A program made the position numbers and the translations under genes. From positions 46,481,034-46,545,033 of the forward strand of contig OX419762.1 in assembly GCA_948567375.1 (NCBI GenBank): a stretch of 64,000 bases of DNA, read 5' to 3'. Below are positions 54,485 through 64,000 of this stretch, in pieces. The DNA is from Lunularia cruciata (lineage: Eukaryota > Streptophyta > Marchantiopsida > Lunulariales > Lunulariaceae). Under the pieces are notes generated by a model. The model ran no database searches. It saw only the letters and a program-made list of their open reading frames with translations, and had not been told where the DNA came from. Positions within the stretch are counted from its first letter, which is position 1; every line of letters begins with the position of its first letter.

Positions 54485-57400
54485 TAATATGACCATACAA
54501 AGGTCTCACCAAACGAAGCTCTCAGAGCATTGTACGCTTCACACTGAGTTCCAGACGATATAACTGAAAAAACCAACCTCGAGAAACCTAATCTTCAAAT
54601 GCACACAAAATGCATCTTCAAACATGTTTACTTGCCGTTAATTTATATTGTGTCCGGAAGGCACGGATCCTATATTTTATTTTCTTAGAGTTCACACATC
54701 GTTCTCCAACTTGACAGAATTGCCTCAAAGATCCCCGTATGAACGATCGAAACACAGGACTGCAGTCACGACTGTGACGGTAGATCAATATCAAAACTCA
54801 GTTTCTGCTGGAATACTGTACAAGGATGCACAGAATCAAAATAGTGTCTGACTGCCACTTACTTAGTTCATTCCTTCTATAGCTTTGGCGACGATACCAA
54901 CCGCAAATTGGAGATTTCTCTGGGGTCCGCTTTGAGCAAAAGATATTTGCGCTGTCTCTTTCTGCAATGTGCTGTAAAGTACTGTTGTGGGAGAAACACT
55001 TTGAACAGGAAATACGGGTGTGGAATTCTAGTTAACGTTGAGAAGCAAATCCGTTCGTTTGACCCAAAGAATTGTTCGTCAGAATGACAAGTTATTGACA
55101 TTTTATTCTCTCGCCCAGAGAGCCCATACCAGACGAGCAAGGAGTCCAGACAGACCGGGGCTGAACGGCAACACGAGTTCCAGCGTCTAGGTGACCAGAA
55201 CCACGGCATCCACGAAAGATCATTGAGCTGTAACCCGCAGGCGGAGATAGTAGACGTACATCTCGTTCCGCGGGCTGCTTCAGGTTCCTCCCTACCGTGA
55301 TACTCGAGCATGAAAACAAAAATGCCAATCAAAGCTGTGCACAATGAATACACGCCGTATCAACTACCTGCAATGTCTGTAAATTTGCGTCACTTGTTTG
55401 CATCTGGTAAACCCGCAAATGCACCAAGTGCCATTTGACACAAGTTGTAACTCATTGTTTGTTGAAGGATTGACCAGATATAGATTTAATAGTAATTCAA
55501 CTTGGGCACTTAGAATTAAAGATACTCAAATCGGTAGAAAGGGTAAAATTATTACAAGGTTTGATTTGGGGTTTAGTTCGTTTAAATTGTTAATGAGATT
55601 TATGGAAAATTTTCTTTTTATAAAATATCAATGTCAATACAATAGGATAAATTCAGCATAGAATATTTTATTTTGTTGTTTGTACATTTCAAAATCGGTT
55701 TTTTAAATCTTTCTCTAACAAAAAGAAACGGTTTACAAACGATCTAACCTTGCCTTAAAAGAGAGTTCTTAGGTTCTATTATTCTTCCATCCACTTAAAT
55801 TTTGAATTCAAGCTTTAATTTAGATCAAATAAAAATTTTATAAATATAAATGATGCTTTAAATCCTTCAATATTTAAATGAGTTGGGAATACCAAAAAAA
55901 TTTAATTTAATTTTGATTCATTTAGAAGTAGCATAGCTTTGACACTTATTAATCATTTATACAAAATAACATTTCTCTCAAAACATAGAGATAAAAAATC
56001 CTGTTTGAATTTTTTTAAATTCAATATTCATCACCTCAAATTCAAGAAAAATAAGTTGGAAATTATATATTCACAAATTTTCAATTTGAGAGAGAAAAGC
56101 ATAGATACTACTAGCTGCCTTATCTTGAAATCTGGATATATCAAGCCGTGACTTATTGGTTAAAAGATCTAAAATTGATGCTCTTTGTTGAAATGCTATA
56201 GAATAGTTGCCAAAAAATTCAAGACTATATCACGACACTTCACAAATCTACTCTAAATTTTTGTGGAATCTACTTTGAACTTTCAGGAATCTTTCTTTGA
56301 ATTTATGGCAAGTTGCTGAGAACTTTTGGCAGATTGCACGTGGCTTCTAATGAGTTTGACTAAATGACACGAGATGCTTGCCATAAGCCGAACTAAGTCG
56401 ATATTAGAAAGCAACAACGTATTGTCTAATCTTTCGTTTAGACGAGCAAAACTTAAAGCATATTTTCCATTGACATCAATTCGAAACGTGTTACTATGTC
56501 AAGTCATGGACTGGTTTCTTCAGCCCTTCTTTTATGTGTTGGCTCTTTATTGCAAGGTCTTATTTGATTACTTATTTATTTTGGTCGACATCGCACACAT
56601 ATCCACAAAAAGACTCCCACAACTAGGACGCCGTATGCAGAAACCCACAAGATTGACCTTGTACCACCGACTTTCTAGAGAAAATCATGCATAACCTAAG
56701 TCTGGCAAGCATATTCTAAACAATCACGATAACTTTCGTTGATAATAATAATCCGGCGGTGGCCTAGATTCCTTACTGTAGTAAAATTTAGTTTAATGTC
56801 ATAACACTAAGGATATTTTCTAAACAAATATAAAACTGTAATTTAAAATTACTCAACCTAAGTCTATAGATAACTATATTGATACTCATGGTTGTAACTT
56901 TCTAGACATGAATTCATTCTTTCCCGTATCGTAGATTTTCGTTAACTGAACTTCGTAAGTTACCTACATGATTTTCATGTCTTTTCAATTCCAGTTGCTT
57001 CTGTCAACGTGTGTGTAATCTAAAAGCATATTCCTACAAAGTCACAAGTTTGTACTGCTTTTCGATAGAAGATTGTTATGAGATCCCGCCAACTTGAAAG
57101 CACAACAAAGCCTTGTTCTATTTTCAAAATCGACTTGTGATGGAATGGGAAAGCCTGTTTGGGTGCTTCTATCGGGTGACTTGCCATCACAACTTTGGAA
57201 CTTATCCGATAACTTAATTTTAATCACTTGTATGGTTGAAAACCTCACTAAAAACCCACTGTGCCTGTGCCTGGTACTCTGTTCATCTCGATATATATTC
57301 ACCGCTTCGTGTTTTCTCGCACGGCACGTAACTGAAAATACCGGCAGCCGATGGAAGCCGGTTGTTTACCGACGGGGGACCCCGGTTCCGGCGTGCGGCT

Positions 57401-57739
57401 CCGTTTTGGGGCCATGAGTCTCCGTCATTGACAAGCATGGACTCATGTTGGTCCAAATTCAGAAGACTCAGAAGTTGATAGTGGCACTACGCTCCTTCCA
57501 ACAGGACATGGACAATCGAGTGATAGAACCAGATAGAACTCAACCATCGTAACTACATGTCCTGCTCTAGGGACTGCACCAGAGTTGGTATTACAATTCC
57601 GGTCCTCAAGACTTCAGGTTCCGTACTCACGACTTTCAGATATTCATAAGAGATAGTATACACAAGTCTACATTACATATTTTGAGTAGTTTTATATTTG
57701 GTCAGAGATTTATATATATATTAGTAGAAGGTTTTATAT
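54485..57739. other. Spacer, no gene supported
   Basis: 54,880-55,350 is less AT-rich and has a 144- to 158-codon minus-strand frame without a recognisable motif. 55,470-56,350 is extremely AT-rich. 56,360-57,420 has short chance frames only. Confidence 0.5.
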
Positions 57740-58320
57740 ATATCTAAACAGATTTATACTTGGTCCAAGATGTCAGGTGAAGGTGGCAGATGATGTGATT
57801 ATATAAATTAAGTTTGACTCAATTTTGGAAAGAGTGATTAGTCCTTCTCTTGGATGGGCAATGAGTGGAGCAACAACATGTAATGTCTCCAAGTATATGG
57901 GTATGCATTGAGATCACTTCTTTGTTCCTCTAGTCTTAAAGTTATATGGAGCTATGGATAATGACATTGAACACATTTGTCAGAGAGTGCACTAAAGCTT
58001 ATCATATTAAACGTTAGGGATATCATTCTTACTCTCTCATTTGTAATATATTTTAGACAACATGTATCCATGCTCTTCAAAAGACATTAATTGGCTGGTG
58101 TAATCCAGAGGAGAACAATCACACTAGGTGATGTTTTTTCAGATGCATAAATAATCTATAGACCTTATAACTTGTATATCTAAGATATTTTAGAATATTT
58201 TACATCGATATTGAGACCTAACCCATTTACCTCTTTTATCTCTCTCTTGTAGGGCTTGATGAGTATTCCCATCCTTCATGTGTTCTCCTTGGTCGCCTTT
58301 CAGTTTCAGTACGCATTCCA
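57740..58320 (+). repeat. Dispersed repeat R body, copy 1, ending in the R motif (minus orientation)
   Basis: Collinear with 62,420-62,995. Landmarks shared by both are TTGGATGGGC, TCTTTGTTC(C/T)TCTAG, GTTATATGGAG, GTCA(G/A)(A/G)GAGTGCAC, GAACAATCACACTAGGTGA-like, and the terminal TCTCTCTTGTAGGGCTTGAT followed by TCCCATCCTTCATGTGTTC. The R motif at the end matches the inverse of 61,046-61,128 and 63,377-63,452. Confidence 0.75.
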
Positions 58321-58502
58321 CACACGAATCTTGACACCGGAGATGCTGCATCCATGTTGCTTTTGTAGGCCGTGGAGTTTACTTGTAACGGACGGGTAAC
58401 TAAGTACAACACAATCACCGGTGAACTTTGACCAACTTGGCCGCGGTTCGACTTACAACTCAAAACCTGTATATTCTTTCTTTCCTCGTGATTGTATATC
58501 CT

Positions 58503-58626
58503 GTTGATTCAATTATCAATTTCTGAAATAGTTTAAACTGTGTTTAACAGTATACGCGAGTCATTGATTCAATTATCAATTTCTGAAAAAGCTTAAACTG
58601 TGTTTAACAGTATACGCGAGTCATTG
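58503..58626 (+). repeat. 62 bp perfect-type tandem duplication
   Basis: TGATTCAATTATCAATTTCT through TATACGCGAGTCAT is present twice in direct succession, with about two differences. A recent local duplication in non-coding DNA. Confidence 0.95.
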
Positions 58627-58629
58627 ATA

Positions 58630-61039
58630 TATTGTTTTTAACGAAAGAGAAGAACGTTATGTTTTTGGTTCATTCACGCTTAATCCAAATTTGAAGGATA
58701 AAGGTGAATAAACACCTTGTTATTCAGTTTAGACGATGTGAATTATCACAATCAAAAAGGAGAGCGGCAAATCTATATGGCATTCAACTTCCAATCTGTT
58801 CCCCTCTAAATTTTCATGAATTATTTTTTTATTAGAAATGCAGTTATTAGATTTAAATCTGAATAAATAGGAATGCAGTTCAGTGAATGATGTGAAATTT
58901 GAATTGACATATGACATATTACAATCTCATTATAGTAATAGTAGAAGCTTAAAATGACTCATCTTAAGTTCCATTATGTCAAAACAAATCCTAGTAACGT
59001 TATTTTTGCATTTGCCTTGATACACATGAGAAACGAATCTGTTTCAAAATCACTTCTCTCCCTTCTGAAACCGAAGGTAATTATCGAGACCATTAATATA
59101 CTCTGTTCTTGAATTTAATTCTAAGTATAAAATTTTAAAGATAGGAAACCGAGTATTTAAATTATATTTATCTATATTTTATAGTTTAAAAATATAATAT
59201 TGTTTATTGTATATTCAACTATTCTATGAATATTCCATAATATTCTGTAAACAAGGGAACATGACCCCTAATCTGAAATAGTATTTCTCCCAATTTTAGC
59301 TTGAGATTTATTTTGAATGAATCATGGGGAAAACATTCTATGTAAACACACAAACCCATTTCGCGAAATAGTAAAACTATTCTCACTGACCGATGCTGCC
59401 CGTTAAAATCCTACCTCCCAATATAGACAACTCTTTTCTTTCTGTTTACCATATCGGCCAGAAAAAGGGGTGTGAGATTTTACGCTAGGAAGGTTAGGGT
59501 TGTAAGTTTAATTGGAAGCGATGTTTTCTTATGCAAGACTCGGTCCAGTTCACACATTGGCTTCGGAGGATCAGGAGCTGGAAAACTGCTTTGGTGATGA
59601 TAGAGGATTCATATATTCGTCTTCAACAACGTCGACGTGTGAGTGGACCTCTCACACCCCTTTTTACTTAACTATGGCCGTGATTAACTTTAATTTCTTT
59701 TCCACGGGAAATTTTTACACGGCGCTTTCTGTCAAATTCATTTGTCATCATCTAAGGTATCGCCTTATTCCTTTTGGTCAGTCCTTCATGGTGATATAGG
59801 ACCTTAGGTGGTCCAGATGAAGAATGCGACATCATCAATAATACATATATAGCGTTTATATTATCATGCATAGAAAGCTTCCATGTGTCTGCGTGCTCTT
59901 AGCCAGATTCAAAGAATAGAAGTTGGCTAATTTGGTCAAACCTAGCATAATGGAAATCTTCGCTAATTTATTCATCTGAATATAATCACAAATATATGTT
60001 TATTACACCATAGTTCTTATCCGAATCTAAACTACAGTTTATAGAAATTAGGTGAAGACAGTAGGGGCAATAGTGATTAAATATTTAGTGCATACTACTG
60101 TAATTCAGTACCACGTTTAAAGTTGGTGGCAGTCAGGTTTTAGCTTCTTCAGTACTTCCTTTATTTCTCTGGAGCAATTTCAAAATCTGATCTGACTAAG
60201 TGTCGTGAGTTTCAAACTCGTATGACGATGTAGTGTGATGGACTTTCATGCAGTGTATTCCACTGCTAAATATATTTCTTATTGAGAAAAGTTAAAGAGA
60301 CAATTTTATACATGAAACATATCTAAACTAGTAAGAATTTCTGATTCTATCAGGCAAAAATTTCCTCAGTAAACACATCAAAATAACATACACGTGTTCT
60401 GTAACAAGAAATCACTTTTTTCTTTTTTGGTATGCACTTTCTCCAAACCTCAACATATTGTAAGGATTTGTGTCCCCTGGTTGGAGAATCATTTGGTGTG
60501 TATCGATAACAGGACCAGGAGGTTTCCTTGGTGTAATTTGTTGTTCATTCTCTCAGCTTGAGAAAAAATCGTCTTACTTGCAATATTTTCAATCAGAAAA
60601 CTCAATGGACATATATTCGAATTGAAATTAACCCTCTCGTCAGCTATGGTTGAGTTCAATACTCTACCAAACTGAAAATAACCGCAAAAGTCAACATACT
60701 CTACATTGTACTTCTAAGTTTAATATCCCATACCAAATTACAAATTATAACAGTCCAAAAGCTGGCCTTAGTGTAAACCGACAGATTTTCTGTGCATGTC
60801 GATCCTTGCATGCATAAAACACGAGGTTTATTCTACTCATCAGTCCTTCAGCAGAGTACCGCTTGATGATCTCTTAAGATGTCTCTGCACATTGCGGAGC
60901 ACTAACTGAAGGTTCCTTTGACACACTTTTAACCAGTGAGCTGTGCTGATGTTGGAAACCGCTCTTTTGTACTTCAAATTTCAAGTTGACGGAAGTTTCA
61001 GGTCATGCTCAGTGCTCATTTCAACGAGAGAAGGTAAAA
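58630..61039. other. AT-rich spacer, no gene supported
   Basis: Short open frames only. The best, at 59,521-59,799 (MFSYARLGPVHTLASEDQEL), has no homologue I recognise and no splice-site or codon evidence. Confidence 0.5.
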
Positions 61040-61310
61040 TAGTAAAGAAAGGCGACCGCGCGTGATAACAAGAAGGATGGGAAGACCTCATCAAATCAAG
61101 CCGTACAAGGAAAAGACATAGGGTCTAAAATAGACGAACTAACATTATGACGAAAACGTAAACTCCCCCAAAGCTGGCTTAAGCTCACGTTCATACAATG
61201 CGCACAGTTTTACATTCTTTATATTTTTTGTCTCTCCCTTGTACGGCTTGATAGGGTCTTTCCATCCTTCATTTTTCCTACGCGGTCGCCTTTTACTCTT
61301 TATGAATATT
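61040..61310. mobile_element. Likely MITE of the R family, about 270 bp
   Basis: Left arm GGCGACCGCGCGTG, AAGAAGGATGGGAAGACC, AAGCCGTACAAGG; right arm is its inverse (CCTTGTACGGCTTGATAG, GTCTTTCCATCCTTCATTTT, CGCGGTCGCC). The arms are about 80 bp with a spacer of about 100 bp and face inward, the structure of a miniature inverted-repeat transposon. Flanks outside the arms (AGTAAAGAAA, TTTTACTCTTTA) are partly inverse as well, so the exact ends and target duplication are uncertain. Confidence 0.7.
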
Positions 61311-62419
61311 ATACGAGAACATCACGTGTCTTAAATTGATTTAGATTATTCGAAAATCAATATCTACAATCCACTGTATATAACAGTGAACATTTTACAC
61401 ATGTTCACATGGTAAGTTCCTCGCTCTAAAATTATTACGCATCTTGAGTTACGGTTTCAAAACTGTAACTCAAAATGCGTCATAATTTTATTGAGTGCTA
61501 GTGGAATCATACTTATCTCACCCAACTAACGCCTTCGGGGTTGCGATACTCAATATTTACGTGGAGGCCGTTTTCTCCCATGAAGTAAACGTTCGCTTCC
61601 AGAACTGACCACAATGAATAATTTGGCAATAATTCGAGCTATACGTCAAATCCTTAAACCTCCCCCAACTATTCAGAAAGATATAAGCAAATATCAGTCG
61701 TACAGAATGTGAACATGACTTACCCTATCCTCTATGCGTCCCTAAAACGTGCAGTGGTGACTTAACGAGCTCATAAAGTTTCACGGCACTCATTACAGAT
61801 ACTTTAGTTCTCCAGTGGGGAAGTGACAGTCACCAGAAGGATTTGAGCGGCAGAGCTCAAATCCTGCTGCTTTTCTGGGCGGGCCAGCTAGAAATATTGT
61901 TTATTTTACAGATACAGTAGTAACCTTTAGCCTCAAGAACATCAACATGGATTAAATCTCGCATAAGTACAACGACATTGATTGCAAACTACAGGTATCA
62001 CAATCAAATCTTTGGATGCCGTGGTTGAAAATCTCTCACCTTTGGAGCCGCGCTGTGTGCCTATAAATATATACACGGAGCGAAGCAACTAATAGAAGTT
62101 TCTACTTCTCTTAGTTGTTCCTGGTTCTTTGTGTGAACGTTGGACTCATGCACTTATTCACATACGGTGCTGATCCAATCTGCAAATCATGGAAATATAT
62201 ACGGTCCACCCTCCATAACTGCAATGCCTCCATTCCGAACACGAGGTTGCACTTATGAGGTTCTGCAATTATCCAAATATCTCATAAATGCACTTTTTAG
62301 AAAATTGAGTATTTCAGAGTTAGGGTTGGGATACTTTAAATCCTAGTGGAAATAAGGGAAGAGAGAGGGGATGCTTGGCTTGGAAGGAGAAGTTGGATGT
62401 TTTGCAGATTACACTTGTC
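61311..62419. other. Spacer, no gene supported
   Basis: Non-coding. 61,425-61,500 contains a short hairpin (ATTACGCATCTTGAGTTACG and CGTCATAATTTT on opposite sides of AAAACTGTAACTCAAAATG). CTATAAATATATACA at 62,050 could act as a TATA box, but no gene follows. Confidence 0.45.
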
Positions 62420-62995
62420 TGTGTAAATTTATATTTGGTTTGAGATTATCAGGTGACAGCTCCGGCTGTATTTATTATGGACCTTATATAGGATATAGTT
62501 TCCGATAGATAGAATGAGTATCTATCACCTTGGATGGGCGGGGAGTATAATAGCAGGTTACAAGGTCTCTAAGTATAATGGCATACAATGAGGTGAACTC
62601 TTTGTTCTTCTAGCTTTGGAGTTATATGGAGTGATGGACACGGCATATAAGACAATTGTCAAGGAGTGCACAAGAAGCTATCATGTTAGGGGCTAGGGTG
62701 TACTATTTTTTTTCCCATACTTTGTAGCATATTTTAGATAGCTTGTGTACATCACTCTACATAGTGCAGTGGTTTGCGCAATCCATAGGAGAGCAATCAC
62801 ACTAGGTGACGGTTCTCCGGATTATCCAATTGTTTGCGTAACTCGGATATGTTAGATGCAGTAGTGCAGATTTCTCATATATTTTTCATATAGACTCTAT
62901 TGGGCTTAGCCCCATTTTACTTTCTTTTCTTCTCTCGGCGGCTTGGTGGGGTCTTCCCATCCTTTGTGTTTTCTTCGCGGTATGCTCTTTCCTTT
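62420..62995 (+). repeat. Dispersed repeat R body, copy 2
   Basis: Direct, diverged copy of 57,740-58,320, ending TCTCTCGGCGGCTTGGTGGG, TCTTCCCATCCTTTGTG, CGCGGTATGC (R motif, minus orientation). Confidence 0.75.
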
Positions 62996-63376
62996 TCTCG
63001 TTGAGATAGCAGTTAAGGACAGTAGTGGTATTTTAGTATGGAGTAGCGAATTTTTTTGTGGTTGTTTATTTACAAAGATATCACACTTACATGTTTATCC
63101 GTAGTGGAATGTTCTCGGAGTCCGTTGCACTTCGGAAGAGTGCAGTTAATTGCATTTGCCCTCGTTCTTTATATTTTTCCAGCTAAATTCCTTGCACTTA
63201 CGGAGACTGGACTGCATCGAGATCACTAGGCACGAAATCATTTCTTTCATATAAATTTCGCAAAACATACATTATCTGACGGCAGGGAGAGTCTGTTTGA
63301 ATAACTTGAATTGAGCCAGGGATGCCGGAAGTTTCCGATCTAACTGGCTATTCGATCGTAATGTTCGATTGTAAAA
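62996..63376. other. Spacer between two R motifs, no gene seen
   Basis: AT-rich, non-coding. Flanked by a minus R motif on the left and a plus R motif on the right, facing each other with their CGCG ends. Confidence 0.5.
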
Positions 63377-63452
63377 ACTCGACCGCGTGTGAAAACAAGA
63401 AGGATGGGAACCCCATCAGGCCGCATAATGAAAAGACAAAAGGGGTAAAATG
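63377..63452 (+). repeat. R motif, plus orientation
   Basis: CTCGACCGCGTGTGAAAACA, AGAAGGATGGGAACCCCATC, AGGCCGCATAATGAAAAGAC. It probably begins another R-family element that continues to the right, possibly past the window end. Confidence 0.7.
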
Positions 63453-64000
63453 GGGCGCTACACCCCCATAGTATCGATAAAAGGAATCTGGTATGTTCAA
63501 ACACGGAATGCAGATCATGTAAGGAAGGCAAGAGCGTCAGAGAATGAGTGGGGTTCATTGCACCATACACGGTAAGGAATTGTAGGTTCGTAGCCCAGAC
63601 CTACATGAGGTATCATTGCAGCTGCCCTTGATCCCTACTACCTAGTCAAAACACTGGAGTACTGCCACTTTGTCCAACTTCCTCAGAGATCACTTTAGAG
63701 TGCTCACTAGTGGACCTCGATGATACAGCGCTTACAAGGTTACGAGGTTGTAGTGCTACCAGGGTGATGAATTCCAAAAGTATGAATTCCAAAAGTGATG
63801 AATTCTTCTGGAAAAAGAAGTTGCAAAAGCACTAGGGAGAAAAAGTTTCTTATTGTATCTGACTCGCTGTCGACCATGGCGATGTCTAAGTCTATCATTC
63901 TTCATCATGCTTCTCTCATGCGTGAAGCCTTCACAATCACGTCACGTCGTTCACAACTTGAAATACAACCTCGAATCTCTAGTATGTAAAACATGACACA
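63453..64000. other. Window end, no gene supported
   Basis: Short frames only. A small direct repeat GATGAATTCCAAAAGT occurs near 63,765-63,805. If the R motif at 63,377 is a left terminus, this stretch may be the body of that element. Confidence 0.4.

Noticed and set aside
54877-55353. Minus-strand frame of 144-158 codons
   Set aside because: No recognisable motif, no ATG at the first position, and a second frame is also open; not enough for a gene call.
59512-59799. Possible short gene starting MFSYARLG
   Set aside because: No homologue recognised, no splice or promoter support, and the C-terminal half looks like chance sequence.

Overview
This window is repeat-dominated plant nuclear DNA. 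It carries Ty3/gypsy elements with a tRNA-Met type primer site, a chromodomain integrase, a degenerate tRNA-Asp-like primer site, and a PIF/Harbinger DNA transposon. I found no convincing host gene, rRNA or tRNA gene. Nested insertions plus long AT-rich, repeat-rich spacers fit a large-genome land plant such as a gymnosperm, but the species cannot be fixed from the sequence.

Left half (1-30,323): one old minus-strand Ty3/gypsy element, here called B, runs from its 5' LTR at 28,795-30,323 down to its integrase at about 4,118. It has been split by at least five later insertions. F (21,836-27,450, plus) is a nearly complete chromovirus. G (14,373 to about 19,727, minus) is an older relative of F with a truncated 5' LTR. 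C (6,540-13,534) is a 3.74 kb LTR-like unit that itself contains E (7,634-10,882), a 3.25 kb solo-LTR-like unit full of minisatellites. S1 (4,265-4,958, plus) is a solo LTR. A (1-4,117, minus) is the 5' part of another Ty3/gypsy element of the S1 family. Removing C and S1, with one target-site copy each, rejoins the B reverse transcriptase and integrase reading frames, which confirms those boundaries.

Middle (30,324-44,849): AT-rich spacer with tandem and segmental duplications, interrupted at 32,452-36,192 by D, a second copy of the C unit. C (without E) and D are 3,742 and 3,741 bp. Both carry on the minus strand the remains of one long gene for a basic, acidic and coiled-coil protein of unknown function. 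This is the best candidate for an undescribed coding mobile unit.

Right-centre (44,850-54,484): a 9.6 kb PIF/Harbinger transposon with matching 17 bp terminal inverted repeats. It holds a disabled transposase, an intact 396-codon Myb/SANT-like partner gene on the minus strand, and between them a three-exon cargo gene of unknown function with a TATA box, a good start context and consistent splice phases.

Right end (54,485-64,000): AT-rich non-coding DNA with a dispersed inverted/direct repeat family and a likely MITE. The annotation is therefore one of mobile DNA. Nothing here forms a host pathway; the functional links are those within each transposon (Gag-Pol modules, transposase plus Myb-like partner, LTR promoters).
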